Positions 55,579 through 62,511 of a stretch of DNA of 64,000 nt are shown here, in pieces. Every line of letters starts with the position of its first letter. The stretch's first letter is position 1. Source of the DNA: Corallococcus silvisoli (GTDB lineage: Bacteria > Myxococcota > Myxococcia > Myxococcales > Myxococcaceae); contig NZ_JAAAPJ010000017.1 of NCBI RefSeq assembly GCF_009909145.1, positions 62,001 through 126,000 of the forward strand, read 5' to 3'. Under the pieces are notes generated by a model that saw only the letters and a list, made by a program, of their open reading frames with translations, had not been told where the DNA came from and made no database searches. Both the position numbers and the translations under genes were made by a program.

Positions 55579-56316
55579 ATGCGGGGTTGGACGGTGGCGA
55601 TGGCGGCGGCGGCGGTGTTGGTGGGGACGGGTGCCGGGGCCTTTCCGGTGCAGGTGCTGGCGGGTGCGCGGGGCGAGGCGCCGGACGTGACGGCCCTGAG
55701 GGAGGAGCTGGCGCGCAAGGACGCGCAGCTCAAGGCGGCGCTGGCCCGACTGCAGGTGTACGAAGACGAGGCCGACTACCTCCGCGCGGAGCAGCTGGGT
55801 GTGGCCGAGGCCGTGCGCGCCTCCGGGCTCCCCGAGCGGCAGCAGCGGCGGCTGGCGGTCTCCATCGTCCGTGAAGCGGAGCGCAACAACCTGGATCCGC
55901 TGCTGGTGGTGGCGCTGATCCGCTGCGAATCCTCGTTCAACAACTACGCGGTGTCCGGCGTGGGCGCCATGGGCCTCATGCAGGTGATGCCCGACACGGG
56001 CAAGTACCTGGCGGACAAGGCGGGCTACCAGCTGGGCCGCCACACCAACCTGTTCGACTTCGAGACCAACGTGAACCTGGGCACCGCCTACCTGGCGGAC
56101 CTGATCGGCCGCTTCGGCTCCGTCGAGGGCGCGCTCGTCGCCTACAACGCGGGCCCCGGGCTGGCCAAGCGCATCCTGGCCAAGAAGGCGAACCGGGTGA
56201 AGTTCATGGCCGGCTACCCCGCCAAGGTCGTGAAGGAGTTCCGCAAGCTGAAGGCCCAGCAGGAGCACGCGGTGAGCCTGCGTGCCGAGCAGCCGACGAA
56301 CGACCGCAAGGGTTGA
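55579..56316 (+). CDS. Lytic transglycosylase (SLT domain)
   Basis: The 245-residue product has a signal or anchor helix (VAMAAAAVLVGTGAGAFPVQVLAG), a short coiled-coil (ALREELARKDAQLKAALARLQVYEDEADYLRAEQ), and an SLT domain. The catalytic Glu is in ALIRCESSFNNYAVSGVGAMGLMQVMPDTG, with the substrate-groove motif LVAYNAGPG. It cleaves peptidoglycan between MurNAc and GlcNAc, forming 1,6-anhydroMurNAc, in the periplasm. The ATG at 55579 with GGGAGGGC upstream is preferred to a GTG at 55531, which lacks one. A candidate sigma-54 promoter precedes it. No partner gene is evident. Confidence 0.92.
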   Translation: MRGWTVAMAAAAVLVGTGAGAFPVQVLAGARGEAPDVTALREELARKDAQLKAALARLQVYEDEADYLRAEQLGVAEAVRASGLPERQQRRLAVSIVREAERNNLDPLLVVALIRCESSFNNYAVSGVGAMGLMQVMPDTGKYLADKAGYQLGRHTNLFDFETNVNLGTAYLADLIGRFGSVEGALVAYNAGPGLAKRILAKKANRVKFMAGYPAKVVKEFRKLKAQQEHAVSLRAEQPTNDRKG

Positions 56317-56333
56317 CCGCTGCGTGACACGCG

Positions 56334-56364
56334 CTTCGCCCGCTCGACAACACTCGAGCGGAAG
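56334..56364 (+). terminator. Hairpin after the transglycosylase gene
   Basis: CGCTCGA (56341-56347) pairs perfectly with TCGAGCG (56354-56360) over a 6-base loop, and outer CTTC/GAAG bases extend the stem past a 3-base bulge. No T-tract follows, so factor-independent termination is uncertain. Confidence 0.4.
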
Positions 56365-56398
56365 TTGCGCGCCTGCCACTGCCCCCTTGGCCCGTGAA

Positions 56399-56427
56399 GG
56401 TGCACTGTTCGCCTCCGGCTGTGCACC
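56399..56427. promoter_or_regulatory. Inverted repeat upstream of the STAS gene
   Basis: GGTGCAC (56399-56405) and GTGCACC (56421-56427) form a perfect 7-bp dyad with a 15-base spacer, about 110 bases upstream of the STAS start. It could be an operator; no binding protein is known. Confidence 0.35.
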
Positions 56428-56538
56428 CCCATGACGCCGTGGGAATCCCGAACTCCCCCAGGGGTCCGGGCCGTGCCTCAGCCGCCAATGACCATCACAG
56501 GCGGCACACACGTGCACACCTCAGCGGGAGCGCGGAAC

Positions 56539-56862
56539 ATGACGGGGCTTCAGATTCATCGGGAGGAGGCGGCGGGTCGTGTCACCCTGCGCCTGGAGGG
56601 GACGTTGGACGGGAGGACGGCGCAGGAGCTGCGCGTGTCGCTCCAGGCCCTGGCCCAGAGCGAGGTGGTCCTGGACTTCGCGCACCTGCGCGAGTTCAAG
56701 GACAGCGCGGTGGGCGTCCTGACCCACGGCCTGAAGCAGAACGCGGTGCAGCTGCGCGGGCTGGCCACCCACCACGAGCGGATGTTCCGCTACTTCGGCG
56801 TGGTGTCATCACCTTCGCCCCACCGGGCGTACTACACGCCCGAGGACATCCTGTCGGCCTGA
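56539..56862 (+). CDS. STAS-domain protein (anti-sigma-factor-antagonist-like)
   Basis: The 107-residue product is a single STAS domain: strand GRVTLRLEGTLDGRTAQELRVSL, strand EVVLDFAHLREFKDSAVGVLTHGLKQN and strand VQLRGLATHHERMFRYFGV. In anti-sigma antagonists the Ser after Asp (here in KDSAVG) is the phosphorylation site; it is present, though the usual DSSG is DSAV. No kinase or anti-sigma gene lies beside it in view, so the partner is unknown. The ATG at 56539 fits the domain start; an upstream in-frame ATG at 56431 would add an unrelated 36-residue leader. Confidence 0.87.
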   Translation: MTGLQIHREEAAGRVTLRLEGTLDGRTAQELRVSLQALAQSEVVLDFAHLREFKDSAVGVLTHGLKQNAVQLRGLATHHERMFRYFGVVSSPSPHRAYYTPEDILSA

Positions 56863-57003
56863 GTCCGCGCAGGTGAAGTCCCCAGGCCGCGCGCATCCCC
56901 GGCAGTGCCCGCGCCCCCAAGGCAGGCGGGCATCCGGAGTGGACCGCGGGTGGACTGGAGGGGTGCCGCCGTGCGGTCGCCTGGGCTAGAGTCCGCGCCC
57001 AGG

Positions 57004-57984
57004 ATGACCCAGCCCGCCCGCGTCCTCGGTCCTGTTCCCACCCCTGTTTCCGCACGCGCGGTGATGGAGCGGCTCGCCGCCCAGCTTGGCCGCGCCGTGC
57101 AGGGAAAGACCGACGAGGTGCGGCGCGTCGTCACCTGCGTGGTCGCGGGAGGGCACCTGCTCCTGGAGGACATGCCAGGTGTGGGGAAGACGACACTGGC
57201 GGAGGCGCTGGCCCGCGCGTGCGCCCTGTCCTTCTCCCGCATCCAGTTCACCGCGGACCTGCTGCCCGCGGACATCCTGGGCGCGCAGGTGTTCCACGCA
57301 CAGACGGCCACCTTCTCCTTCCGTCCCGGCCCCCTGTTCCGTCAGCTGGTGCTGGCGGACGAGCTCAACCGGGCGCCCCCGCGCACCCAGTCCGCGCTCC
57401 TGGAGGGCATGGCCCAGGGCCAGGTGTCGATGGACGGGCAGACGCACCCCCTGCCCTCCCCCTTCACCGTGGTGGCCACCCAGAACCCGGTGGACTTCTC
57501 CGGCACCTACCCCCTGCCGGACTCGCAGCTGGATCGCTTCCTCGTGCGGCTGTCCCTGGGCCACCCGGCGGCGGACGTGGAGGCGCGCCTGCTCACCACG
57601 CGCGGCGCCGCGTCCCCGCTGCCGTCGGTGGAGGCGGTGACGGGGCCGGAAGAGCTGGCGTCGCTGCGCGCCTTCGCCCAGGAGGTGCAACTGGACGGGG
57701 CGGTCGCGGACTACGTGGTGCGGCTGGCGCGGGCCACCCGCGAGCACGGCGACCTGGAGCGCGGAGCCTCCACGCGAGCGGTGCTGGCGCTGGGGGCCGC
57801 CGCGCGCGCCCAGGCCCTGTGGGAGGGGCGGGACTTCGTCACCCCCGGCGACGTCCGCGCGATGCTGGTGCCCTGCTGGGCGCACCGGGTGCTCCTCCGG
57901 AGCGCGGTCCAGGGCGTGTCCGCGAGGGACGAGGCGGCGCACCTGGTGGAGGAGCTGGCGCGCAAGGTGGCGGCGCCCCGGTGA
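57004..57984 (+). CDS. MoxR-family AAA+ ATPase
   Basis: The 326-residue product has the MoxR pattern: HLLLEDMPGVGKTTLAEALARA (Walker A), FRPGPLFRQLVLADELNRAPPRTQSALLEGMAQGQV (Walker B region), FTVVATQNPVDFSGTYPLPDSQLDRFLVRL (sensor 1 and arginine finger) and a C-terminal lid. MoxR ATPases act as chaperones for metal-cofactor or VWA/DUF58 partner proteins. It is the first gene of a MoxR-DUF58-transglutaminase operon; the DUF58 GTG overlaps its stop. Confidence 0.95.
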   Translation: MTQPARVLGPVPTPVSARAVMERLAAQLGRAVQGKTDEVRRVVTCVVAGGHLLLEDMPGVGKTTLAEALARACALSFSRIQFTADLLPADILGAQVFHAQTATFSFRPGPLFRQLVLADELNRAPPRTQSALLEGMAQGQVSMDGQTHPLPSPFTVVATQNPVDFSGTYPLPDSQLDRFLVRLSLGHPAADVEARLLTTRGAASPLPSVEAVTGPEELASLRAFAQEVQLDGAVADYVVRLARATREHGDLERGASTRAVLALGAAARAQALWEGRDFVTPGDVRAMLVPCWAHRVLLRSAVQGVSARDEAAHLVEELARKVAAPR

Positions 57985-58949
57985 AGGCCTCCGCCCGCCC
58001 CCCCTTCCGGGCCCGGCTGCGCGCCTTCTTCCGTCCCCCGCGCACGCTGTCGGTGACGAAGACGGGCCGCACGTACCTGGTGGTGACGTTCGGCGTGGGG
58101 CTGGGCGCGCTCAACACCGGCAACAACCTGCTGTACCTGCTGCTGGGCCTGCTGCTCAGCATGGTGGTGGTGTCCGGCGTGCTGTCGGAGCGCTGCCTGC
58201 GCGACCTCACGGTGCGCCGGGTGGGCGCGGACGCGGCCTTCGCCCGGGAGCCCTTCGCCTACCGCTGGGCGGTGTCGCGCAAGGCGGGCCACGGCTTCGC
58301 GCTGACGTTCTCCGAGGACCTGTCCCCGCTCACCGGCACCGGCCGGCTGGGGCACCTGCCCCCGGGGCAGGAGTGCGTCGTGAGGGCGGACCTGGCCGCG
58401 CCGCACCGGGGCCCGGTGCGCCTGTCCGGGGTGCGCGTCACCACGACGTGGCCCCTGGGCCTGTTCGCCAAGACGCGGGTGTTCTTCCTGGAGGGCACGC
58501 TGCTCGTCTACCCACGCCGGGGCTACGCCTGCAAGGAGCCGGGGCCCGCCGAGTCCGGCCCCCGGGGCGAGGCGGGCAGCCCGCGCCACCTGGACGGCAC
58601 CGGCGACGTCGCGGGGCTGCGCGAGCTCACTCCGAACGAGGACGCGCGGCGCATCCATTGGCTGAAGAGCGCCTCGGCGGGTCGCCTGCTGAAGGTGGAG
58701 CGCGAGCGCGAGGAGCGCCGCATCTGGAAGCTCTCGCTGGAGACGGGCCTCACGGGCGACGCGCTGGAGCGCCGCTGCGAGGAGGTCGCCTACCAGGCCC
58801 ACCAGCTCCTGGAAGCGGGGAATGAAGTGGGGCTCCAGCTTCCGGAGCGCACCCTGCGTCCGGCGGCGGGGGGCGGGCAGGAGCGGCGCATCCTCCAGGC
58901 GCTCGCGTGGGTGGGCTTCGAGGACACGGACTCCCGGGAGGCGGCGTGA
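57981..58949 (+). CDS. DUF58 domain-containing membrane protein
   Basis: The 322-residue product starts at a GTG overlapping the MoxR stop (GTGA). Two close membrane helices (YLVVTFGVGLGALNTGNNLLYLLLGLLLSMVVVSGV) precede a beta-rich region and the DUF58 signature GTGDVAGLRELTPNEDARRIHWLKSASAGRLLKVERE. DUF58 proteins pair with MoxR ATPases and transglutaminase-like proteins in a widespread three-gene module of unclear function. The next gene again overlaps by four bases, so translation of all three is coupled. Confidence 0.94.
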   Translation: MKASARPPFRARLRAFFRPPRTLSVTKTGRTYLVVTFGVGLGALNTGNNLLYLLLGLLLSMVVVSGVLSERCLRDLTVRRVGADAAFAREPFAYRWAVSRKAGHGFALTFSEDLSPLTGTGRLGHLPPGQECVVRADLAAPHRGPVRLSGVRVTTTWPLGLFAKTRVFFLEGTLLVYPRRGYACKEPGPAESGPRGEAGSPRHLDGTGDVAGLRELTPNEDARRIHWLKSASAGRLLKVEREREERRIWKLSLETGLTGDALERRCEEVAYQAHQLLEAGNEVGLQLPERTLRPAAGGGQERRILQALAWVGFEDTDSREAA

Positions 58950-61015
58950 GGCGTCCCTTGCGGCTGCGGCTCGTCCTGCGCGACCTGGCGGCGGGTGCGG
59001 CCTTCGGCGCGATGGCCGTGTCCGGGCAGCTCCCCGTGTGGGCGCTGGGGGTGTTCCTCGGCGCGCTGGTGCTGGCGCTGTGCGACGTGCGGCTGGTCGC
59101 GCGCCATGCGCGCCTGTCCGCGCTGGGGCTGCTGGTCGCGGCAGTCCTGCTGGGCATGCAGCTGATGTCCGGCGCGATGAACGCGGTGGTGGCCGCGTGC
59201 TCCTTCGCGGGCCTCATCGCCGCGCAGCGGATGCTGTCCACGCCGGACGCCGCCGCCGAGGGCCAGACGCACCTGACGGGCCTGTTGATGGTGGCCGGCG
59301 GCGCGGCGCTGTCGGGCGACATGACGTACGCGCTGTGCCTCATCGCCTTCGGGGTCCTGGCCAGCCTGTCGCTGGCGCTGGGCGTGGTGGAGGCGGCGGT
59401 GCCGGACGGCGAACCCGTGCCCGTGCGCGCGGTGCTGCGGCCCCTGTCGGGCGGCGTGACCTTCGCGGTCGCCGGCGCGGTGGCCTTCTTCGTCCTCTTC
59501 CCCCGCCTCAACTGGGCCATGGTGGGGCCGCGGTCGGCACCGGGCCTGGGCGCGGTCAGCACCGCGGGCTTCTCCAACACCGTGCGGCTGGGCGGCGCGG
59601 GCACCATCAAGAGCAACCCGCGCGTGGTGCTGCGTGCCCAGCTCGCCCCCGACCCGGGCCGGGACGCGCTGGACGCCTATTGGGTGGGCCGCACCTACGA
59701 CACCTTCGACGGGCTGGAGTGGACGAACGTCGCCGGCGCCCAGCAGACCGAGCGGCAGATCACCCTGCGCCCCGCCAGCGACACGCTGGTGCACCAGCGC
59801 ATCGAGCTGCTGCCCGCCTACGGCAGCCGCACGCTCATCGCGCTGGAGACGCCGTCGCGGCTGGGCAACGCCCTGGCCCACACGCCCACGGGGACGCGGA
59901 GCAGCCCTGTGCAGTTGCACGGCGGCGGCGAGGTGCGCTTCACCATCACCGCCCCCTCGTACACCTACGAGGCCTACAGCCTGCCCCCGGACGGCAAGGC
60001 GGACCTGTCCACGGCCCTGCTCCAGCCGGAGAAGGATCAGCTCCTGGCGCTGCCCGAGCACCTGGATCCGCGCGTGGGCCAGCTCGCGTCGCGGGTGCTC
60101 GCGGGAGAGAAGGAGCCGCTGGCCGCGGCGCGCAAGCTCGCCAGCTTCCTGCAGCGCGACTACGCGTACACGCTGGAGCAGGGAGGCATGCCGGAGGATC
60201 CGCTGGGCGACTTCCTCTTCGTGCGCAAGGCGGGGCATTGCGAACACTTCGCCACCGCGCTGACGGTGCTGCTGCGCACGCAGGGCATCCCTGCGCGGCT
60301 GGCCACCGGCTTCTACGGTGGAACGCGCGTGGACGGCGGCTACCTGGTGCGCGCGGGGGACGCGCACGCGTGGACGCATGTGCTCGTCCCGGGGCGCGGC
60401 TTCATCACGGTGGACGCCACGCCCCCGTCGAATCGGACCAGCCAGGGGCCCGTGCTCCTGGAGCGGCTGCTCGCCCTCTATGAGGCCGTGGAGGCGCGCT
60501 GGCGCAACTCCGTCGTCGACTACTCGTTCCGCGATCAGTTCGAACTGGCGAGCGCCCTGGTGCGCCCGCCCCGCCGCCCCGCTGGGTCCGCCGAGAATCC
60601 GGGCTCGAGCCGCCTGCCTCCGCCCCGCGCGTGGGTGACGGCCGCCGTCGTGGCCTTCGTCGTCTGGCGCGCCAGCCGCTTCGCCTCTCGCTGGACGAGC
60701 CGCGCTCCTGCCCTGGAGGCCACGCGCTTGCTGGACCGCGTGGAGGCGCTGCTCCAGCGCGCCCACGTCCCGCGCTTCGAACACGAGGCGCTGGAGGACC
60801 TGACCACGCGCCTGGCCCGCGACGGACACCCGCTGGCCCTGGCCCTGACGCCCCTCACCCGCCGCTACCTGGAAGCGCGCTTCGGCCGCCGGGCCCTGCG
60901 CGAGGGAGAGGCCGAGCACCTGCTCGCCACGCTCCGCCGCGCTCTGGAAGCGGAAGCCGCACGCCGCGCCGTGAAACCAGACGGCCAATCAAGCCCTACC
61001 GCCCGCGCTTCCTGA
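58946..61015 (+). CDS. Membrane-anchored transglutaminase-like protein (TgpA type)
   Basis: The 689-residue product starts at a GTG overlapping the DUF58 stop. Five or six membrane helices fill the first 200 residues. A periplasmic transglutaminase-like domain follows with the Cys in FVRKAGHCEHFATALTVLLRTQGIPARLATGF, the His in GDAHAWTHVLVPG and the Asp in ITVDATPPS, all three catalytic positions in order. A further membrane helix (VTAAVVAFVVWRASRF) and a C-terminal helical cytoplasmic tail end the protein. TgpA-like proteins are essential in some bacteria, but the substrate is unknown. Confidence 0.94.
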   Translation: MRRPLRLRLVLRDLAAGAAFGAMAVSGQLPVWALGVFLGALVLALCDVRLVARHARLSALGLLVAAVLLGMQLMSGAMNAVVAACSFAGLIAAQRMLSTPDAAAEGQTHLTGLLMVAGGAALSGDMTYALCLIAFGVLASLSLALGVVEAAVPDGEPVPVRAVLRPLSGGVTFAVAGAVAFFVLFPRLNWAMVGPRSAPGLGAVSTAGFSNTVRLGGAGTIKSNPRVVLRAQLAPDPGRDALDAYWVGRTYDTFDGLEWTNVAGAQQTERQITLRPASDTLVHQRIELLPAYGSRTLIALETPSRLGNALAHTPTGTRSSPVQLHGGGEVRFTITAPSYTYEAYSLPPDGKADLSTALLQPEKDQLLALPEHLDPRVGQLASRVLAGEKEPLAAARKLASFLQRDYAYTLEQGGMPEDPLGDFLFVRKAGHCEHFATALTVLLRTQGIPARLATGFYGGTRVDGGYLVRAGDAHAWTHVLVPGRGFITVDATPPSNRTSQGPVLLERLLALYEAVEARWRNSVVDYSFRDQFELASALVRPPRRPAGSAENPGSSRLPPPRAWVTAAVVAFVVWRASRFASRWTSRAPALEATRLLDRVEALLQRAHVPRFEHEALEDLTTRLARDGHPLALALTPLTRRYLEARFGRRALREGEAEHLLATLRRALEAEAARRAVKPDGQSSPTARAS

Positions 61016-61328
61016 GCGGAACGGAAGTGCCCTCTGGCAGGAAGCGGCCTTCCTCCGCTGGTCGCCCGCCCTCCCCAGGAACACCCGGGCGGGGTAACGA
61101 AATGTCTCCCCACCCTGGCGTGCGACGCCATTAAGCCTTTCAACGGCCCCCCATTCACGGGCGCCATGGCGAGGCGTGCTCGAGGGCTGGGAGACGTGCA
61201 CTTTCTACCCACCCAGAGCCGCGAATTTCCTCTGGTGTCCGGGTAACGGTTACAGGCGGCTCCTCGGAGCCATCCACCTGCGTTTTCCAACCCCTTGGAG
61301 ACACACGCGAATACATCCAACCCCTGGT
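61016..61328. other. Region upstream of the sigma-factor promoter
   Basis: 313 bases after the transglutaminase stop with no coding-biased ORF. GTAAC-G-GTTAC (61243-61253) is a short dyad about 75 bases upstream of the -24 element and is a possible enhancer or operator half-site set for an activator. AT content rises at 61225-61240. No terminator for the upstream operon is clear. Confidence 0.4.
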
Positions 61329-61344
61329 TGGCATCCCGGTTGCT
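61329..61344 (+). promoter_or_regulatory. Sigma-54 promoter of the RpoH-family gene
   Basis: TGGCAT (61329-61334), CCCGG, then TTGCT (61340-61344) matches the TGGCAY-N5-TTGCW consensus with the invariant GG and GC correctly 10 apart. Transcription would start near 61356, about 80 bases before the sigma-factor ATG. Confidence 0.75.
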
Positions 61345-61436
61345 CAGGGCTGACACGTCAAGTTGTGGGACCTGAACCCAGGGCACCTCTCACGCGCCTC
61401 CGCGCCGTCAGGAGGCCCGATTTGGAGAATCCATCC

Positions 61437-62324
61437 ATGCAGGCTTCGACCGAGCAATCATCCAACTCCGGCTCCCTCGCGATGTACCTCTCGGAGATCA
61501 ACCAGTACTCGCTGCTGAAGGTGGAGGAGGAGCAGGAGCTGGCGCGGCGGTTCATCAAGGGGGACCTGGCGGCGGGCCACCGCCTGGTGACGAGCAACCT
61601 GCGCTTCGTGGTGAAGGTCTCCTACGAGTACCGCTCCTATGGCATCAAGATGTCCGACCTCATCCAGGAGGGGAATATCGGCCTGATGAAGGCGGTGCAG
61701 AAGTTCGACCCGGACAAGGGCATCCGCCTCATCTCCTACGCGGTGTGGTGGATCCGCGCGTACATCCAGAACTACATCCTCAAGAGCTGGTCGCTGGTGA
61801 AGCTTGGAACCACCCAGGCGCAGCGCAAGCTGTTCTTCAGTCTGGCGCGCACGCGCCGCGAGCTGGAGAAGCTGGGCAGCGGCGAGGCCGTGGTGAACGT
61901 GGATGAGATTGCCCGCAAGCTCCATGTGAAGCCAGGCGAGGTCCGGGAGATGGAGCAGCGCATGGGCGGGCGCGACCTCTCCCTGGACGCCCCCATGGGC
62001 GAGGACGGGGGCAACAGCCACGTGGACTTCGTGGTGAGCGCCGCGGCGCCGCAGGACGACGAGTTCGCGGACAAGGAGGAGGCGGGCCTCATCAACAACC
62101 GCGTGCGCACGGCCCTCATGCGGTTGGATCCACGGGAGCGCTTCATCATCGAGCAGCGCGTGATGAACGAGCGCCCCATGACGCTCAAGGAGCTGGGCGA
62201 GCACTTTGGCTTCTCCCGCGAGCGCGCCCGACAGCTGGAGATCCGCGCCAAGGACAAGCTCAAGTCGGAGCTGGCCGCCCTGATGGCGGAGGTGGATCCG
62301 GAGACGCTCGCCGCCCAGGGTTGA
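61437..62324 (+). CDS. rpoH: RpoH-family (sigma-32-like) RNA polymerase sigma factor
   Basis: The 295-residue product has region 1.2/2 segments YLSEINQYSLLKVEEEQELARRF, LRFVVKVSYEYRSYGIKMSDLIQEGNIGLMKAVQKFDPDKG and RLISYAVWWIRAYIQNYIL. The RpoH box is present as TQAQRKLFFSLARTRRELEKLG. Region 4 follows, with LKELGEHFGFSRERARQLEIRAKDKL. RpoH-type factors direct heat-shock and, in myxobacteria, also developmental genes (SigB and SigC are of this type), so it may correspond to one of those. The ATG at 61437 fits the family N-terminus and has GGAGA upstream; an in-frame ATG at 61176 lies upstream of the promoter. Confidence 0.93.
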   Translation: MQASTEQSSNSGSLAMYLSEINQYSLLKVEEEQELARRFIKGDLAAGHRLVTSNLRFVVKVSYEYRSYGIKMSDLIQEGNIGLMKAVQKFDPDKGIRLISYAVWWIRAYIQNYILKSWSLVKLGTTQAQRKLFFSLARTRRELEKLGSGEAVVNVDEIARKLHVKPGEVREMEQRMGGRDLSLDAPMGEDGGNSHVDFVVSAAAPQDDEFADKEEAGLINNRVRTALMRLDPRERFIIEQRVMNERPMTLKELGEHFGFSRERARQLEIRAKDKLKSELAALMAEVDPETLAAQG

Positions 62325-62386
62325 CGCGCGCCGCCGTCGAACACAGCCACGCGGTCCCTGTGACTCCACGCCCCGCCGCCCTTCAC

Positions 62387-62411
62387 AGGGCGCGCGGGGC
62401 GTCGCCCTTTT
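62387..62411 (+). terminator. Terminator after the sigma-factor gene
   Basis: AGGGCG (62387-62392) pairs with CGCCCT (62403-62408) over a 10-base loop and is followed by TTTTC. It lies about 60 bases past the stop codon. Confidence 0.6.
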
Positions 62412-62511
62412 CTGGAGGGCGGGCGACCGTTTCAAAGTCCCGGCTGTTTTCGCGCGGCGGCGGAGACCCTGCTAGAAGGGACGCCGGATTCCCTGTCAGG
62501 AGTGTGGCTGC

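Noticed and set aside
61176..61436. 87-residue upstream extension of the RpoH-family sigma factor
   Set aside because: It would begin before the sigma-54 promoter, and sigma-32-type factors start directly at the YLSEI region.
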